Assembly: GCA_027186245.1 (NCBI GenBank)
Contig: CP114488.1
Coordinates: 8,475,501-8,539,500, forward strand
Length of the DNA stretch: 64,000 nt
Source: Coriaria nepalensis
Taxonomy: Eukaryota; Streptophyta; Magnoliopsida; Cucurbitales; Coriariaceae
Direction of reading: 5' to 3'
The position numbers were made by a program, and so were the translations under genes. The notes under the pieces were generated by a model, which made no database searches, was not told the origin of the DNA, and saw nothing but the letters and a program-made list of their open reading frames with translations. Shown one piece after another: positions 36,550 to 51,993 of this stretch (position 1 is the first letter of the stretch; each line of letters starts with the position of its first letter).

Positions 36550-37720
36550 ATGGCTATTTGCTTATTATTCCTTTTCCTGGTTCTATTACTATCTTCTTCC
36601 ACTTCACAACCAAACAACATATCTCTAGGCTCATTCCTTATTGCCCAAGAAAACTACTTCTGGCCGTCCCCATCCGATGGAGAAGGTATCCTATAAATCG
36701 GTGTTATCACACAGGTTTGAGAGGGGGGCATTGAGACTTACACATCAAAAGGTAGTGGGTTTCAAGGATACTTTTTCCATCCGACGACTTTGCTTTTAGG
36801 TTCCAACAAATCCGAAACCAAAGCTTCTTACTATCCATGTGGTTCAACTCAATGAACAAGCCATTGTTTGTCAGCAAATGGAGGTGACTTGGTGCCTGGA
36901 GGTTCTAAAATTGAACTAACCGCAACAGGCCGATTCTTGCTCAATGACACGGATGGCAAAACAATTTGGGTACTCACTCGAACCAATTTTTCTTCTCCTG
37001 ACCAAGTTTCCTATGTAACAATGCTTGATAATGGCAACTATGTGCTCTCAAGCAAAAACAACTCTAGCTCGTAAATGTTGCAGAGTTTTCTTCACCCAAC
37101 CTATACGATTTTATGCTCACAAAGTTTGAATCTGCGAAGCAAGCTCGTTGCCCTTTTTCCTAAACGAATTTCTCAAGTGGAAGGTTCCACTTCGAGATGC
37201 TATCTGATGGTATTCTTGTGCTTTCCACTAGAGCTTTCCCAGTGGATTCTTATTATGCTTCTTATTGGTCTAGCGGTTCTCTAGGCAGCGGTGCTCGGTT
37301 AGTTTTTCAACTTCCCCTGCTCGATCTATCTCGCACCAAGGAAAGAAAGCGTAATTAAAAGGATTTCATCAAACACTCCTATCAATGAGCAATTCTCAAA
37401 GAAGATGGAGTTTTCAGATATTATGTGTACCCAACGATTGGTAATAGTACTTGGCCTGAAACATGGTCTTTAGCAAGGTTCCTACCATCAAATATTTGCA
37501 CAGCAATGTACGGAGATAAAGGAAGTGGAGTTTGTGGCTTTAATAGCTGTTGCTCTATTACCGAAGATCAAAGACCCATTTGTCAGTGCTCAAAAGGGTA
37601 CGATTTTATCGACCCAAATGATTCTTTAAGAGGATGCAAACCAACTTTAATTCCACGGAGCTGTGATCAAGCCTTGCCCGAAACCGATCTTTTTATGCTA
37701 CATTGTGACTATGGGCATGT
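36550..37720 (+). pseudogene. Broken G-type lectin S-receptor-like kinase (extracellular part only)
   Basis: Pieces in different frames line up in the order of an RLK1-type lectin receptor kinase. A signal peptide starts at ATG 36550 (MAICLLFLFLVLLL) and runs to NISLGSFLIAQ, with an in-frame stop near 36693. Next comes a B-lectin segment at 36868-37074 (GGDLVPGGSKIELT, then GKTIWVLTRTN). A shifted-frame piece near 37180-37330 reads MLSDGILVLSTRAFPVDSYY. Last is an S-locus/EGF-like Cys-rich segment at 37425-37727 (SGVCGFNSCCSI, CQCSKGYDFIDPNDSLRGCK). No transmembrane or kinase domain follows. At least three frame breaks make this a pseudogene. The intact family comprises plasma-membrane receptor kinases with a mannose-lectin-like ectodomain. 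Confidence 0.85.
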
Positions 37721-37930
37721 ACAATGAACAGATCAGTTTCGGGCATGAAAAGATCAGTTTCGGGTAAGGCTTGATCACAGCTCTGTGGAAGCAAGTTGGT
37801 TTCCATCCTCTTAAAGCATCATTCGGGTCAATGAAATCGTATCCTTTTGAGCTCTGACAGACGAGCATTGACAAACTGTCTTTGATCCTCGGTAATAGAG
37901 CAATAGCTATTGAAACCACGGGAGTGAATT
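37530..37930. repeat. Inverted duplication of the lectin-kinase Cys-rich segment
   Basis: The segment 37530-37696 (coding GFNSCCSI to the Pro-Glu-Thr-Asp end) is repeated in reverse at about 37750-37925. There the minus strand reads SKGYDFIDPNDALRGWKPT. The centre holds a short extra repeat of GATCAGTTTCGGGCA/GATCAGTTTCGGGTA (37730-37765). The arms differ by scattered substitutions (for example Cys to Trp in LRGCK), so the duplication is not recent. Confidence 0.8.
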
Positions 37931-38041
37931 GTATGGCAATCAAGTGTCTTTAGGCAAGCCATGTCGCCCAAAGATGAATTGCGTTTTAAAACACGCGGAT
38001 CATTATGTTTAACCCGGTGATTCGCATGTTTTAAATTTTCT

Positions 38042-38058
38042 CCCCCCCCCCCCCCCCC
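38042..38058. repeat. Poly-C tract
   Basis: A run of C bases lies between the pseudogene and the CGACCC repeat. Confidence 0.7.
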
Positions 38059-38093
38059 TCCTGGTTTTCTTTTCTTTCTTTCGTACCTCCCGC

Positions 38094-38490
38094 CCTTTAA
38101 CCCTTTGACCCGTCATCTCACATATAATTCAAAATTACTCTAAAGGTTGAAAGACCTTTCAGAAATCGGGGCTCTTCGACCCTTAAATTTACTCTACGGG
38201 TCGAATGGTCTCGAACTGTAAAGGGCCCTTCGACCCTAGAGTTACTCTATGGGTCGAAAGGCCTCGATTTGTGAAAAGCTCTTCGACCCTTAAAGTAACT
38301 TTGAGTTACATGTGAGATGACGGTTCGAAGAGTCAAAACTTATAAGGGCCTTCGACCTGTGAAGGGCCCTTCAATCATTAGAGTAACTTAGAGTTACATG
38401 TGAGATGACGGGTCGAATGGTTGAAGGGTTAAAAGGGTTGAAAAGTTGATAGGTCGAAAGGTCGAAGGGTCGAAGGGTCGAAAAGTCAAA
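38094..38490. repeat. Foldback repeat built on TTCGACCC/GGGTCGAA words
   Basis: The left part reads CCCGTCATCTCACAT...ATTACTCTAA. The right part at 38378-38412 reads TTAGAGTAACTTAGAGTTACATGTGAGATGACGG, the inverse. An inner copy of the right end occurs at about 38296-38330. Between and after these, TTCGACCC and GGGTCGAA words recur at irregular spacing, with a run of GGTCGAAGGGTCGAA at 38450-38480. No coding capacity. Confidence 0.65.
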
Positions 38491-39098
38491 AGGCCCTTCA
38501 CATGTCGGTCTGTGCATCTCAGACCAATATTTTACATGTCGGTAATTTCATATTTCCCACCAGTTCGAGTCATCGAGAGTTTTCAAAATGCATGGGTTTG
38601 TTTTCGAGAGAGAATGAGTTCGTGACTTCCAATGAATTTGTGAGCTCGAATGAGTTCATTGATGGTAGGTAAAATGAAACTTTGAAGGTGTGTTAATGGA
38701 GAGTGAGAGAAACAAAAGAAAACCGGGGTGGGGGGAAGAAATTTTTTGTTGTAAAATATAAGGATCACGAGTTAAATACGATGACCTGCTTATTCTTTAA
38801 AATGCAATTCGTTCCTAAGCGACGTGGTTTATCCAGGAACGTTGAATTGCATCGGACAACTCAGATTGCATGGGATGTATGGGCGCCATGTAATCCGGCA
38901 CCATACAATCCACTTATTTAAACCCATAAGCTCAACTTTCTTTTTCTCTGTATATTGCTGTGCAAATATTTGATGGTAGGAACCTTTTTAAAGATCATAT
39001 TTTAGGCCAAGTACTATTACCAATTTTTGGGTACACATAGTATCTAAAAATTCCAATCTTGTTCGAGAATTGCTTGTTGATAGGAGGAGTGTTTTGAC
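38491..39098. other. Intergenic, no gene recognised
   Basis: Short frames on both strands do not look protein-coding. Confidence 0.3.
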
Positions 39099-39900
39099 TG
39101 TCACAATCCGATATTCCGGATTTGTGACTAGCATGAGAATTATATAATGAAAATATTTAGGGACTTATACAGGATTTAAAGTCACAAAATCTTCACACTT
39201 AAGTAAACTTCATTTAAGATTTCAAAATCAAACTAATATATTCTCCCTATCACTGAGATATATCCGAACCTGAAATTTTCCATACATTATATAACCAAGG
39301 TTTACAAGCCACATGCCATCACAATTAAGTAAACTCATATATTACACCAAATTCATACTAAACAAGACAACTAAAGCAAGGTTCATATATACAATAACTT
39401 ACATATATTCTATTTTACATCTCAAAAGTAATTTATATAGTGGAGTTCTTATATTCACACTAAAACATAAAGTGTGCAAAGACAAATTATTACCCAATAG
39501 TCAAATGGGTAACTGTTCCTAATTATCTCTATCCACTTAGATCCGAAAAAGTTCAATAAAAAATTTATTTCATATAAAATTTAGTGGGAGATAACAATAG
39601 TACATTAAAATTATATAAATATGTAATTTTATTAAAACCGTCTCAAATAATGCATTTTCATAAAACAACCAAAATTTGCATCAATTTTTTATTATCACAA
39701 ATCAATTATCTCAATATTATATGATTCTAAGAGTTTTATAACAGTAACTACATGTTTACTTACTCAGATTGTACGATTGAAACTTCTTAGTGCTTAGTTT
39801 GCTAGTTTTCTGAAATTTGAGACTAGTTTATAATCCCTGAGTAATGGAATATTAAGATAACATATACATCAGTTGCAATGGTAGGTTAATTTGGACAGTC
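39099..39900 (+). mobile_element. Probable Gypsy-type LTR fragment
   Basis: The sequence begins TGTCACAATCCG, the style of many Ty3/Gypsy LTR starts. It continues with GACTTATACAGGATTTAAAGTCACAAAATCTTC, which I associate with such LTRs. No primer-binding site or protein domain follows, so this may be a solo or truncated LTR. The right end is uncertain. Confidence 0.4.
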
Positions 39901-41165
39901 ATTTGTGTGGGAGTTTTAGTCTTGGAGTATAGACTATAGCATATGATTGAATGACACTTTCAAACTTATACCCAAATGGTTTTAAGATCATTACTCAAAT
40001 TCAAATTCGTGTCGGGCCAAAAAAACTGATAACCGATAAGAATGATCATAAAACGACAACAACAAATTAAATAGTAGCCACGGACAAATGTCAAAAGAGA
40101 TATGGTTGACCATGCTTCGAACCATATAGTTGTGGAAATCATACAGTAGAGGAAGTTAATGAGTCTACTACTCACATGAAAAAAGAAAAAACAAGAAGTC
40201 AAAGTCAACTTAATCTTATTAAATATGTTTGTTACTACAGTGATTATCGGAGGAAAAATATTTTCATCGTAAGAAGACAACTTAATAACTATCTTCGTTT
40301 ATTTTTTTTCACTAGACGTGAAAGTGATGGAGGCAGACTTTACTCTTACTAAGTGCAGAAGGCCAGAAGACGAACGGCATCGGAGGCCGGAGAGGCTAGG
40401 GCCGGTAAATTAGAATGAAGAGGCGAGAAGAGAATCAAAAGGGATGGTAAATTTGAATAAAGGATCTAGATTAGACTTTAAAATGTGTTATGGTATACCA
40501 TATTAGGCTTAAGATGTCTAATCAGATCTCAAATTTGAATTAACCTTTGTAAAATTCAGTGTAAAAAGGAATGACAGGTGGAGAGGCAATTCTGTGTATT
40601 TATGGAGTTGTAAGTAACGGATACACGAAGGGCATTACAGCCATTTCATATAGTTAATAGAAAACTACAAGCTCTCTGCCCAAAGCTGGTTGTCTCTTTG
40701 TTTTGCATCGGAAGCCCACGTCTGCTCCACCAACAAAAGTATATACTGATTCATCCAAACTCAATTAAAATAATGAACAATTTATTTATTCTTCTTCTTT
40801 TTCTCTCAAATCTCACTCCACTTCTGCTTCAGATTCAAACTGTTCAACTCTCTTCAGGTTTTTTGAAGTACCCACGAATCAAATCTCCGGAAGCAAGAGA
40901 GAAATGTTATATTTCTTTTGCGAATTTATTATATCAAAAGTGAATTTCGGGGGTTGGGTGGGGGTTGGTTATAATTTTACCTCTTTTTTTTTATCACAAG
41001 AAAAACAGAGGCCAAAAGGGCACAAAACTTTGGCCCCATGAGTAACCTTTTTACCATGGTTTGACAAAAACAGAGACGAAGAAGAAGAAGTTCAGCCATG
41101 GATGCATTTCTTAAAGCATAAAGCTTACACCTTTTCCTCTTTCTCTGAAACGTATAGAGCCAAAA
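39901..41165. other. Intergenic and leader region of the DUF632 gene
   Basis: No recognised gene. A short frame at 40773-40943 (56 codons, hydrophobic start MNNLFILLLFL) could be an upstream ORF or chance. The last 100 bases are a purine-rich leader. Confidence 0.3.
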
Positions 41166-43410
41166 ATGGGTTGCTGTTACTCGAGAATAGAGAGAGAAGA
41201 GATGGTTTCAAGATGCAAAGCAAGGAAGAGGTATATGAAACAGTTAGTGAAAGCAAGACAGTCCCTCTCTGCCACTCATAGCTTATACCTTCGCTCTCTA
41301 CGCTCTACTGGCTCTGCTCTGCTCCAATTCACCAATGTAGAAACCAATCTCCACCTCCACAACCTCAACCACCATCGCCGTCGCAGCGGCGGTGGCGGCC
41401 AGGTGGGCATCCCTTCTCCGTCGCCAAAAACCCCACTTCCACCACCTCCTCCGATGAGCCCCAGCTCTTCCACCACATGGACCTCTGTTTCTACCTCCTC
41501 CATTCTTCCACCTCCACCGCCACCGCCGCCGCCTCCTCCCCCGCCGGCTGCTTCTTCCACGTGGGATTTCTGGGACCCATTTATGCCGGCTTCATCTCGT
41601 TCGATTACGGAGGAGGAATGGGAAGCCGCCACCACCACCGCCGCATCAGAAGCAATGGTTACTATAACGGGGGCGGTAAGCTCTGCTTCTGCTTCTATAG
41701 CTCCACCTTCTATGGTTAGTGGGTTTTCTAAGAATACATCAAGCACAGAGCTCGCAATGGTGGTTTCAAGAAATGCTAAAGATCTAGTTGAAATCATTAA
41801 AGAGCTTGATGAGTACTTTCTTAAAGCTGCTGAATCTGGGGCCCACCTCTCCTCGCTTTTAGAGGTTCCGAATTCTAACTTCTCTGCTCAACACAGAGGA
41901 GGTAAGAAAAACTTTGATATAGATAACTAAAATTTGATTTGATTTGATTTTTTTTCCACCCTTTTTCGGTTGATTTTTTTTTTTTTAACTTTATTCATGT
42001 AGCTCGTCAAGTATACAATTATGGGTGGGGTTTGAATCCATCAAATTGCTCATGGGGAGGTTCAAGTTCAAAATCTAACGCATTTGGGACAAGTAATTTA
42101 AGCAATGGACATTGTTCTACTGTGGAGAGGCTTTATGCTTGGGAGAAGAAACTACATCAGGAGGTCAAGGTATTAAAAAATATAGATATATAGATATAGA
42201 TATATAGTTAAACATGAAGTAGTTATGTTGATGAGTTGGAGCTGTGTTTTTGTGTGAAATTGTTTATTCAGGGTGCAGAGACAATAAAGATAGAGCATGA
42301 GAAGAGAGTGACACAACTTAGGAAGCTAGAGATGAAAGGGGATGACTACTTTAAAACAGAGAAAACGAAGAAAGAGGTAGAAAAATTGGAGTCACAAATG
42401 ATGGTTGCTGCTCAAGCCATTGAATCTACTTCTTCAGAAATCATAAAGTTAAGGGAAATTGAGCTCTACCCTCAACTCCTTGACCTTCTCAAAGGGTTAG
42501 TCTCCTCCTCCTCTTCTTCTTCTTCTACTTCTTCTTCACCACTTCTTTGTTTCAAACTTGATAAAAGAAAAATGAAGGCAACAAAAAAAAAAGGCTAAAT
42601 ATTTAAGTCGCTTTATATAACAGATTGATGTGCATGTGGAGAGCAATGTATGAATGCCATCAAGTCCAAACCCACATAGTCGAGCAGCTAAAGTACCTCA
42701 GCACCATCCCCTCCGTGGAGCCCACCTCCGAAATCCACCGCCAATCAACCCTCCAGCTCGAGCTAGAGGTCCAACAATGGCACCTTTCCTTTTGCAACCT
42801 AGCCAAGTCCCAACAAGACTACATCCAGTCTCTAACCGGCTGGCTCCGCCTCAGTCTCTTCCAGTTCAGTCGGAACCCATTACCCAGAACTGGTCAAGAT
42901 TCTAGAATCTACTCCCTTTGTGAAGATTGGCATCTAGCCGTTGATAGAATCCCGGACAAAGTAGCATCTGAAGGGATAAAAAGCTTCTTTACAGCAATAC
43001 ATGCTATAGTTGTGCAACAGGCAGAAGAGCACAGGCAGAAGAAAAGGGCAGAATCAGCATTCAAGGAGCTTGATAAGAGGGCTACGGAGCTTAGATTGTT
43101 GGAGTGTAAACATGGGCCATATTCAATCAGACCTGAAATTTCGGGGGCAATAAGAAGGAAGGATCCGATTATGGAGAAGAGAGTGAAAGTGGAGATGCTG
43201 AGAGCAAAAGCAGAGGAGGAGAAGGTCAAGCATGATAAGGCGGTTAGTGTGACTAGAGCTATGACGATGAATAACTTGCAGATCGGTTTCCCAAATGTTT
43301 TTCAAGCCATGGTCGGGTTTTCGAGTGTTTGCATGCAAGCATATGAGTCGGTTTATAATCAAGCAAAAATTGCTTATGATGAGGTTGATGTGAAGAGGTT
43401 GATGGCTTGA
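41166..43410 (+). CDS. DUF630/DUF632 protein (NRG2/REL2-like family)
   Basis: Four exons, 41166-41901, 42003-42169, 42272-42495 and 42624-43410, give 637 residues. The N-terminus MGCCYSRIEREE is the DUF630 start, with Gly2/Cys3/Cys4 suited to N-myristoylation and palmitoylation and so to membrane attachment. A Pro-rich tract with a run of 13 prolines lies near residues 113-125, followed by WDFWDPFMP. DUF632 spans roughly residues 285-570 (STVERLYAWEKKLHQEVK, HEKRVTQLRKLE, MWRAMYECHQVQ, DWHLAVDRIPDKVASEGIKS). C-terminal coiled-coil-like helices follow. Family members have been tied to nitrate signalling and leaf development. The biochemical role is not known. All introns are GT-AG. Confidence 0.93.
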
Positions 43411-44500
43411 CTACTTTTGACAGTGTTTTGGGGTTTGCGGGAGGCAGAAAGAGTCGACAGTTTACTAGGTTTTATGTGTATATAGACCAACTCTTTTTTT
43501 CTTGTGCTAGTTTGAGTGGAACTCCAGGTTCTAGGAGTTAATTTTGTAGAAAAGCCTCCTTTTTTCAGTTCATTTGATGCTGCAGACCATTCATCCTTCT
43601 TCTTAGTGCAAAGACATAGGCGAAATCATGATTGTGTGCATTGCATTTTTAATCTCATCTTATATGTACTGCAAATATATCTAATCTACTAGCCTAAGTA
43701 CATAATATAAAGTATTTAAGTAGACAATTAAAGAGTAAAATGAGCAATGTGGCAATGAATACATATTATCAAATGACTCACTTGATACGATGATGTGGAT
43801 ATTGCCTAAGGCCCTTGAGCTCACTCGATACAAGCAAGTTGATCAGGTGACTTTCTATCCACAACACATAACTATATTATAATCAATATCTATAAACATT
43901 CAACAATAACTATTACTATATAAATTTGTTCTTATCAATTCTATTCATATTTGAATTAATGACTAGTACCGTAAACCCTTAAAAATTTCAGAACTATCTA
44001 TAATTATAATAGAGGAAATAGAATGGGATCTTTTAGTAATTCTTAAATAGAAAGGGTTTTTGGTAATTAAAATTTAAAGGACTTTTGATTAAATTATTAA
44101 AAAATAAATAAAAAATAAAAAAAAAAGGTTGAAAGCATGTTGCCACGCCATTTAACTACATGCTAACTAAATAATATCATTAGTCATCAATTTCATCTTA
44201 GTGTCATTTTGTATGCTTAATCACCTATAGATGTGTCAAGTTAATGTTTAAATGCTAACAATATATAAACCCCCACCACACTATGTACGGCGATGAACGA
44301 GAGATAGAGAAAGAGGGAAAGGGAAATAAAGAAAAGTAAAGATCAGAATAAATTTAGGATATCTAAAATTCTATAGAATCCCTTCAATATAGATTGAAAC
44401 TTAAAATCATCAAAGAAGTAAGATGAAATTGATTTGACTAAATTGTCCTTGGAAAGCAAGTAAGTAATAATCACTCTACAATATGGTAAACTTTATTTAT
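43411..44500. other. 3' flank of the DUF632 gene and AT-rich spacer
   Basis: Nothing recognisable beyond the probable 3' UTR. Confidence 0.3.
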
Positions 44501-46070
44501 GATCAATATGTATGTTGTATGTGTTGGGCATGGGTTTGAGTTGAAACCAAAACCTGAGGCGGGCCAATTTCTTTGGCAACCAGGTCAAGGCTTTAACCGG
44601 CCCAAAATCAGTACCAATAAAACTTATCTTTTTGTAATCCTCATTTAATCGATTCATTGTGATGAAAATTAATCTCTCTCGTTTTTCTCTCTTGAGCGAC
44701 TGAGTTAGGGTTTACTTTCTCTTTGGTTATCTATGTGATCTGTTGATTCTAATCTTTCATATATGTTCAAGCTTGCCTCCATGAATGTTTCGTATGATTT
44801 GAAAAGTGTGATTATTTTGGTATAAGATATGCATCATCATAATTTTGGTAATTAGGGTTCTTGATCTGTTTTTTTACTTTTATTTGAAATTTGTGTTATA
44901 TATTATTAATCTTGAGATTGATTGTAAAGATAGAATTATTATCATAGTGTACAGGAGTTTCTAATCAATTGTTCGAGCCTCAAGTAGAGTAGCCATTTGC
45001 GGTGAACCATTATATGTCTTATGTGTTCTTTAATTTTGTACTTTTCTAAATCTAAAATTAAATATGCTGAAAGAGAAAATGATAATTAAAATTGGTTAAA
45101 TATTAGGTTAAAACATAACAGTATGCATTGCATATGTGTATGCTTATGCTTCGAATGTGTATAAATGAATATGAAGATGATGGTAAATTTGGTTAATCTC
45201 TATGTGAATGAATTTAATATACGATGATAAATGTGATATTGATAATTTATCATGTTGCATACACATGAGCATGCCACATTGTATGTAGGCAGGAAGATGA
45301 AAATGGTAATGAGCATATAAGTTAAAGATGTTGTAAGATGATGGTAAATGAGATATCATCACGTAAAATTAAAGTCAAAATATTGTAAAACGATAGTATT
45401 TGAGATATTATTGCATAAAGTTAAAGTTAAAATATTATAAGACGATCGTATTTGAGATATCATCGCATGAAATTAAAGTTAAAATATTGTAAGTCGATCA
45501 TATGCATATTGTTAAAGTTATTGTTCATCACCATTGAGCCTAGGTATATTATAAGACATGTGCATAAAGTTACTTAAGGCATGTATATCACGCATGAAAA
45601 GAATTATTCTCGGGAAATGTATAATGTTAATGTTTATGTTAAGTATATGATGAAATAGTATTATTATTATTATATTTACAAGTTTATAGTATAAGTGCCT
45701 ATGATCTTTATACTTTGTTTGCACTACAACATAGTAGTTTAGGTACGATTATTACTTACGGGACTTTATATCTCATTCCAAGTTTTCCATGTTATAGATA
45801 AATAGAAATGTAAAGCAGTTGCTTTTGAGCAGTGATTGAGAAGTTGGAGTTAGTGTATGTTGTACATATAGGGTCGACCCGTGAATTCGCTAATAGTTTT
45901 GTTTAAGATATTTTGGGATACTAGAGGCTTGTATAAAGAACAAATGTGAAAAATTAAGTTCCACCATATTTTTGTTAAAGCTATATTAATGTATGATGTT
46001 AACCTTCGAACTAATGACGATGGCTAATATATTTCTACTTAAGTTAATGATATGAAATCAGGGTATTACA
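44500..46070 (+). mobile_element. Probable LTR of a Gypsy-like retrotransposon (left edge not found)
   Basis: The right end is GGGTATTACA at 46061-46070, directly followed by a tRNA-Met-type primer-binding site. The region before it looks like a degenerate LTR: a CT-rich leader near 44680, ATAT-rich body, and the 52-bp tandem repeats. A matching TGTAATACCC-type left edge was not seen, so the start given is a guess. Confidence 0.45.
45325..45505. repeat. 52-bp tandem repeat, about 3.5 copies
   Basis: CGAT followed by GTATTTGAGATAT recurs at about 45339, 45391, 45443 and 45495 with a 52-base period and AAAGTTAAAATATT between. It lies inside the LTR-like region. Confidence 0.65.
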
Positions 46071-46074
46071 AGTT

Positions 46075-46086
46075 TGGTATCAGAGC
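46075..46086 (+). other. Retrotransposon primer-binding site (initiator tRNA-Met type)
   Basis: TGGTATCAGAGC is complementary to the 3' end of plant initiator tRNA-Met and lies four bases after the LTR-like terminal TATTACA. This is a classic reverse-transcription primer site. Confidence 0.75.
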
Positions 46087-46586
46087 ATAAGCCAGGTAAT
46101 AATAATTCTATAGAAAAATCTTATATGTACAAGACACGCAGGACGACAACTTCTATCATTGTAAGTGTACTTTTATTTTAAGTTAAATTGATAGTTATTG
46201 ATAGACTTTCTTATAAGAACTGTACATGAGACTGAAACAAACATGCCTACGTATTTTGTGATTTGGTTGGAAATATAAGTACTAATTCTACTTAAAAGAG
46301 TATAATCAAATGTATAATACAGGTTAAGAAACTCAAATTCAACCTACGCTTAAGATTAGGCTAGCGTTAAGGTTAAGACCTTTAAGATGCTAGAAGTCTC
46401 CAGTTGTTATCAATTTGAAACAATAATATCATTTTTGACAGAACGCATGTGAAGTATGAATTCTATGGTGCACTTCTCAAAATAATAATTCATTCAACAT
46501 TTTTAATAGGATTGAAAAAAAAAACGAATTATAATGGCACTTAGAAGAAGAAATAGTGGAAGTCAAAGTGAATGCGAGGCATCCTA
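46087..46586 (+). mobile_element. Remnant of internal retrotransposon sequence
   Basis: It follows the primer-binding site. A short frame near 46542 (MALRRRNSGSQSE) could be a gag start but is cut off by the next LTR-like sequence. No domain is recognised. Confidence 0.3.
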
Positions 46587-47640
46587 TGTAGCGACCCGCA
46601 CTTTTTGAGCCATTACTGTGCTTACTTAAAATTTTTACATCATAATGACGTAAAATATCAAGAACAAAACTTTATTTCTTCTTATACATAATAGCGGAAG
46701 CTTAACAGCGAAAACTTGTGTCCTGGTACCACTACCACTTCCTCAACAAGTCTGTTATGATAGCTAAATATGTTGCTTACTCTTAGTGTCTACAACCTAG
46801 AATGTAAGATGTGAGCTTTCGCTCAGCAAATATAAACATAACTCACAAAATATTTTCATACAAAAATGTATATTGTGAATAAACACTATTCAATAATGTC
46901 ATATATAATACAATTTCTCATTTCATGATCATTTCATGTTCTTTTCTTGAGACTGGTTAAATACACTAGATAAGTTCTCAGGAAAGATTAGAAGGGTCAC
47001 AACGGTTCCACTTAAAGCAGATACTCCTTAATTAGAACTTACCTAAACATGTACTTAGTCCATATGCTTGTTTCTATCTTTCTTACTTTCTTAATTTGTT
47101 TCTTTGGATCCCATGTACGTACCTCTTGCATTCATGAGCAATGGTAATACAAGGAAACCATCTGATTATCCAAAGTTATTTCGAAGCTCGCCATGACTTA
47201 ATATTTCATAACATTAAATCCTCTCTTTCGGGCCGATCCTTACCTCGAGAAGTTGGTATGACAGTTAAATTTTATTTCCATTTTATTTGTTATGACATTG
47301 CATAACATTAACATAACCATCTCTTCCGGGCCCAGCCTTATTTCGAGAGGTGGATGCGATATTTAATATTTGCTTATTTCTTAATATTCTAATTTTCTTT
47401 AGCTCTCTGTAATTTTTTATTTTGTAACTCCATGCTTGAGAATAGATAAGCTCATGCTCAGGCAAAACATCCAAGGCTCAACCGATTTCAATGGCAGATC
47501 CGGAGAAAAATATCATTTTCATTCTTTGAGTTTTTATTTTTATTGATTTGTATCGCGAAAGAGGAGGTGTCCCCTCTTTTGTTTTCTTCTTAGAGCCACA
47601 ACCACCCCATTGTTTGGCACCCACACAACGTCCATGTATA
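46587..47640 (+). mobile_element. Second, unrelated LTR-like fragment
   Basis: It begins TGTAGCGACCCGCAC and soon contains ATAATAGCGGAAGC, words typical of another group of Gypsy LTRs. Two related blocks, CGGGCCGATCCTTACCTCGAG and CGGGCCCAGCCTTATTTCGAG (47229 and 47327), suggest an internal duplication. It starts only 500 bases after the primer site above, so one element may have inserted into or replaced part of the other. Confidence 0.4.
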
Positions 47641-50950
<3,310 letters not shown>

Positions 50951-51993
50951 TTTAATGAATAGGTGGAAAAGACACGAACAATCCTATGTTCTTCTCATTC
51001 TTTTTTCCCTTTTTTTTTTTTTTCTTTCCCAGCTCTTGAAGTAAAAGAACAGAGTTTCCTGAGTTATTAACCGCAAACGTTGAATACTCAGGGATCTCTC
51101 TCTGTGTAGGCACAGGTGGTGGTTTGGGTTGTTGCTTTTTCTGTCTTTGTAATTGTTGTGATATCTTCTAACTGCAGAATCTCATTGCCTGTTCACCCCC
51201 GCTTTAACTTTGTGTTTCGATTCTCCTTTCTTTTTTATTTTATTTTATAATTTTCCCCCCTTTTTCAAGCCCATTATAAAATTTATATCTAGTCATTCAT
51301 TTTAAACGACATGAGTTTAGGATCACTCTAGTTCAGGACCGCTAAGGAAACTTGCATCCTTCCTAGAGTTATACAATTTGAATGATGCAACAAGAACAAA
51401 TTAAAGTTCAATTTTATGTAGTCTGTGTTTGACATTCTTATGGCATGTAAAATTTGTGAAGTTTAATGTGGAAATTAGAACTTCTTATAGAGTAGTACTT
51501 ACTAAGTAACCCACATTCCACAGTAGGACACGAGATTAGCCATAACAAAACTCTTCTCAGACTGACATTTAACAATATACTTTGAATTGCAGCCCATGAA
51601 TTACATAGAATCAGGGATTCAGGATAGTCTGATTGATTCTTATCCTGCTAATCAAATAATGAATCGCCATCTTCCTGCCGTTTGTGGGAAATAATTTTTG
51701 CCTTTTCAAATTGGGTCAGAGCGGAGTTTAAAAGAGATTGATTATAAGATAAAACTGACGTTTGAGTCGCAAAATACTATTGAAGTAGTAACACTAGTAG
51801 CACGTACAGTGTACAACTTTCCCATAGTTGAATGTTTTCTATCCAGTGTTAACAATCCCATAGGAAAACTAAAACAAAATAAAAAAACAGAAAACAAGAC
51901 TCAATTCTTACCCTCTGGACAAAAGAAAAAAAGAAACTCGTCTCGAGATAAGAACCGCTCTGCAGTTACTTATATTTCAATGCAGTCAGTCAT
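50951..51993. other. ROP 3' UTR and spacer
   Basis: A T-rich probable 3' UTR, then spacer. The long plus-strand frame at 51698-52213 runs antisense to the VPS35-like exon and is not a gene. Confidence 0.35.

Noticed and set aside
39966..40280. 104-codon minus-strand frame rich in Phe/Ile
   Set aside because: The composition is that of AT-rich DNA and no splice or family evidence supports it.
40773..40943. 56-codon frame with a hydrophobic start, possible secreted peptide
   Set aside because: No Cys pattern, no known motif, and it sits just upstream of another gene's leader; too weak to call.
41276..41797. Long minus-strand frame opposite the DUF632 gene
   Set aside because: It is the Gly-rich shadow of the Pro-rich tract in the real plus-strand exon.
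46075..46086. Possible tRNA gene because of tRNA-like sequence
   Set aside because: Only the 12-base primer-binding complement is present, with no cloverleaf around it.
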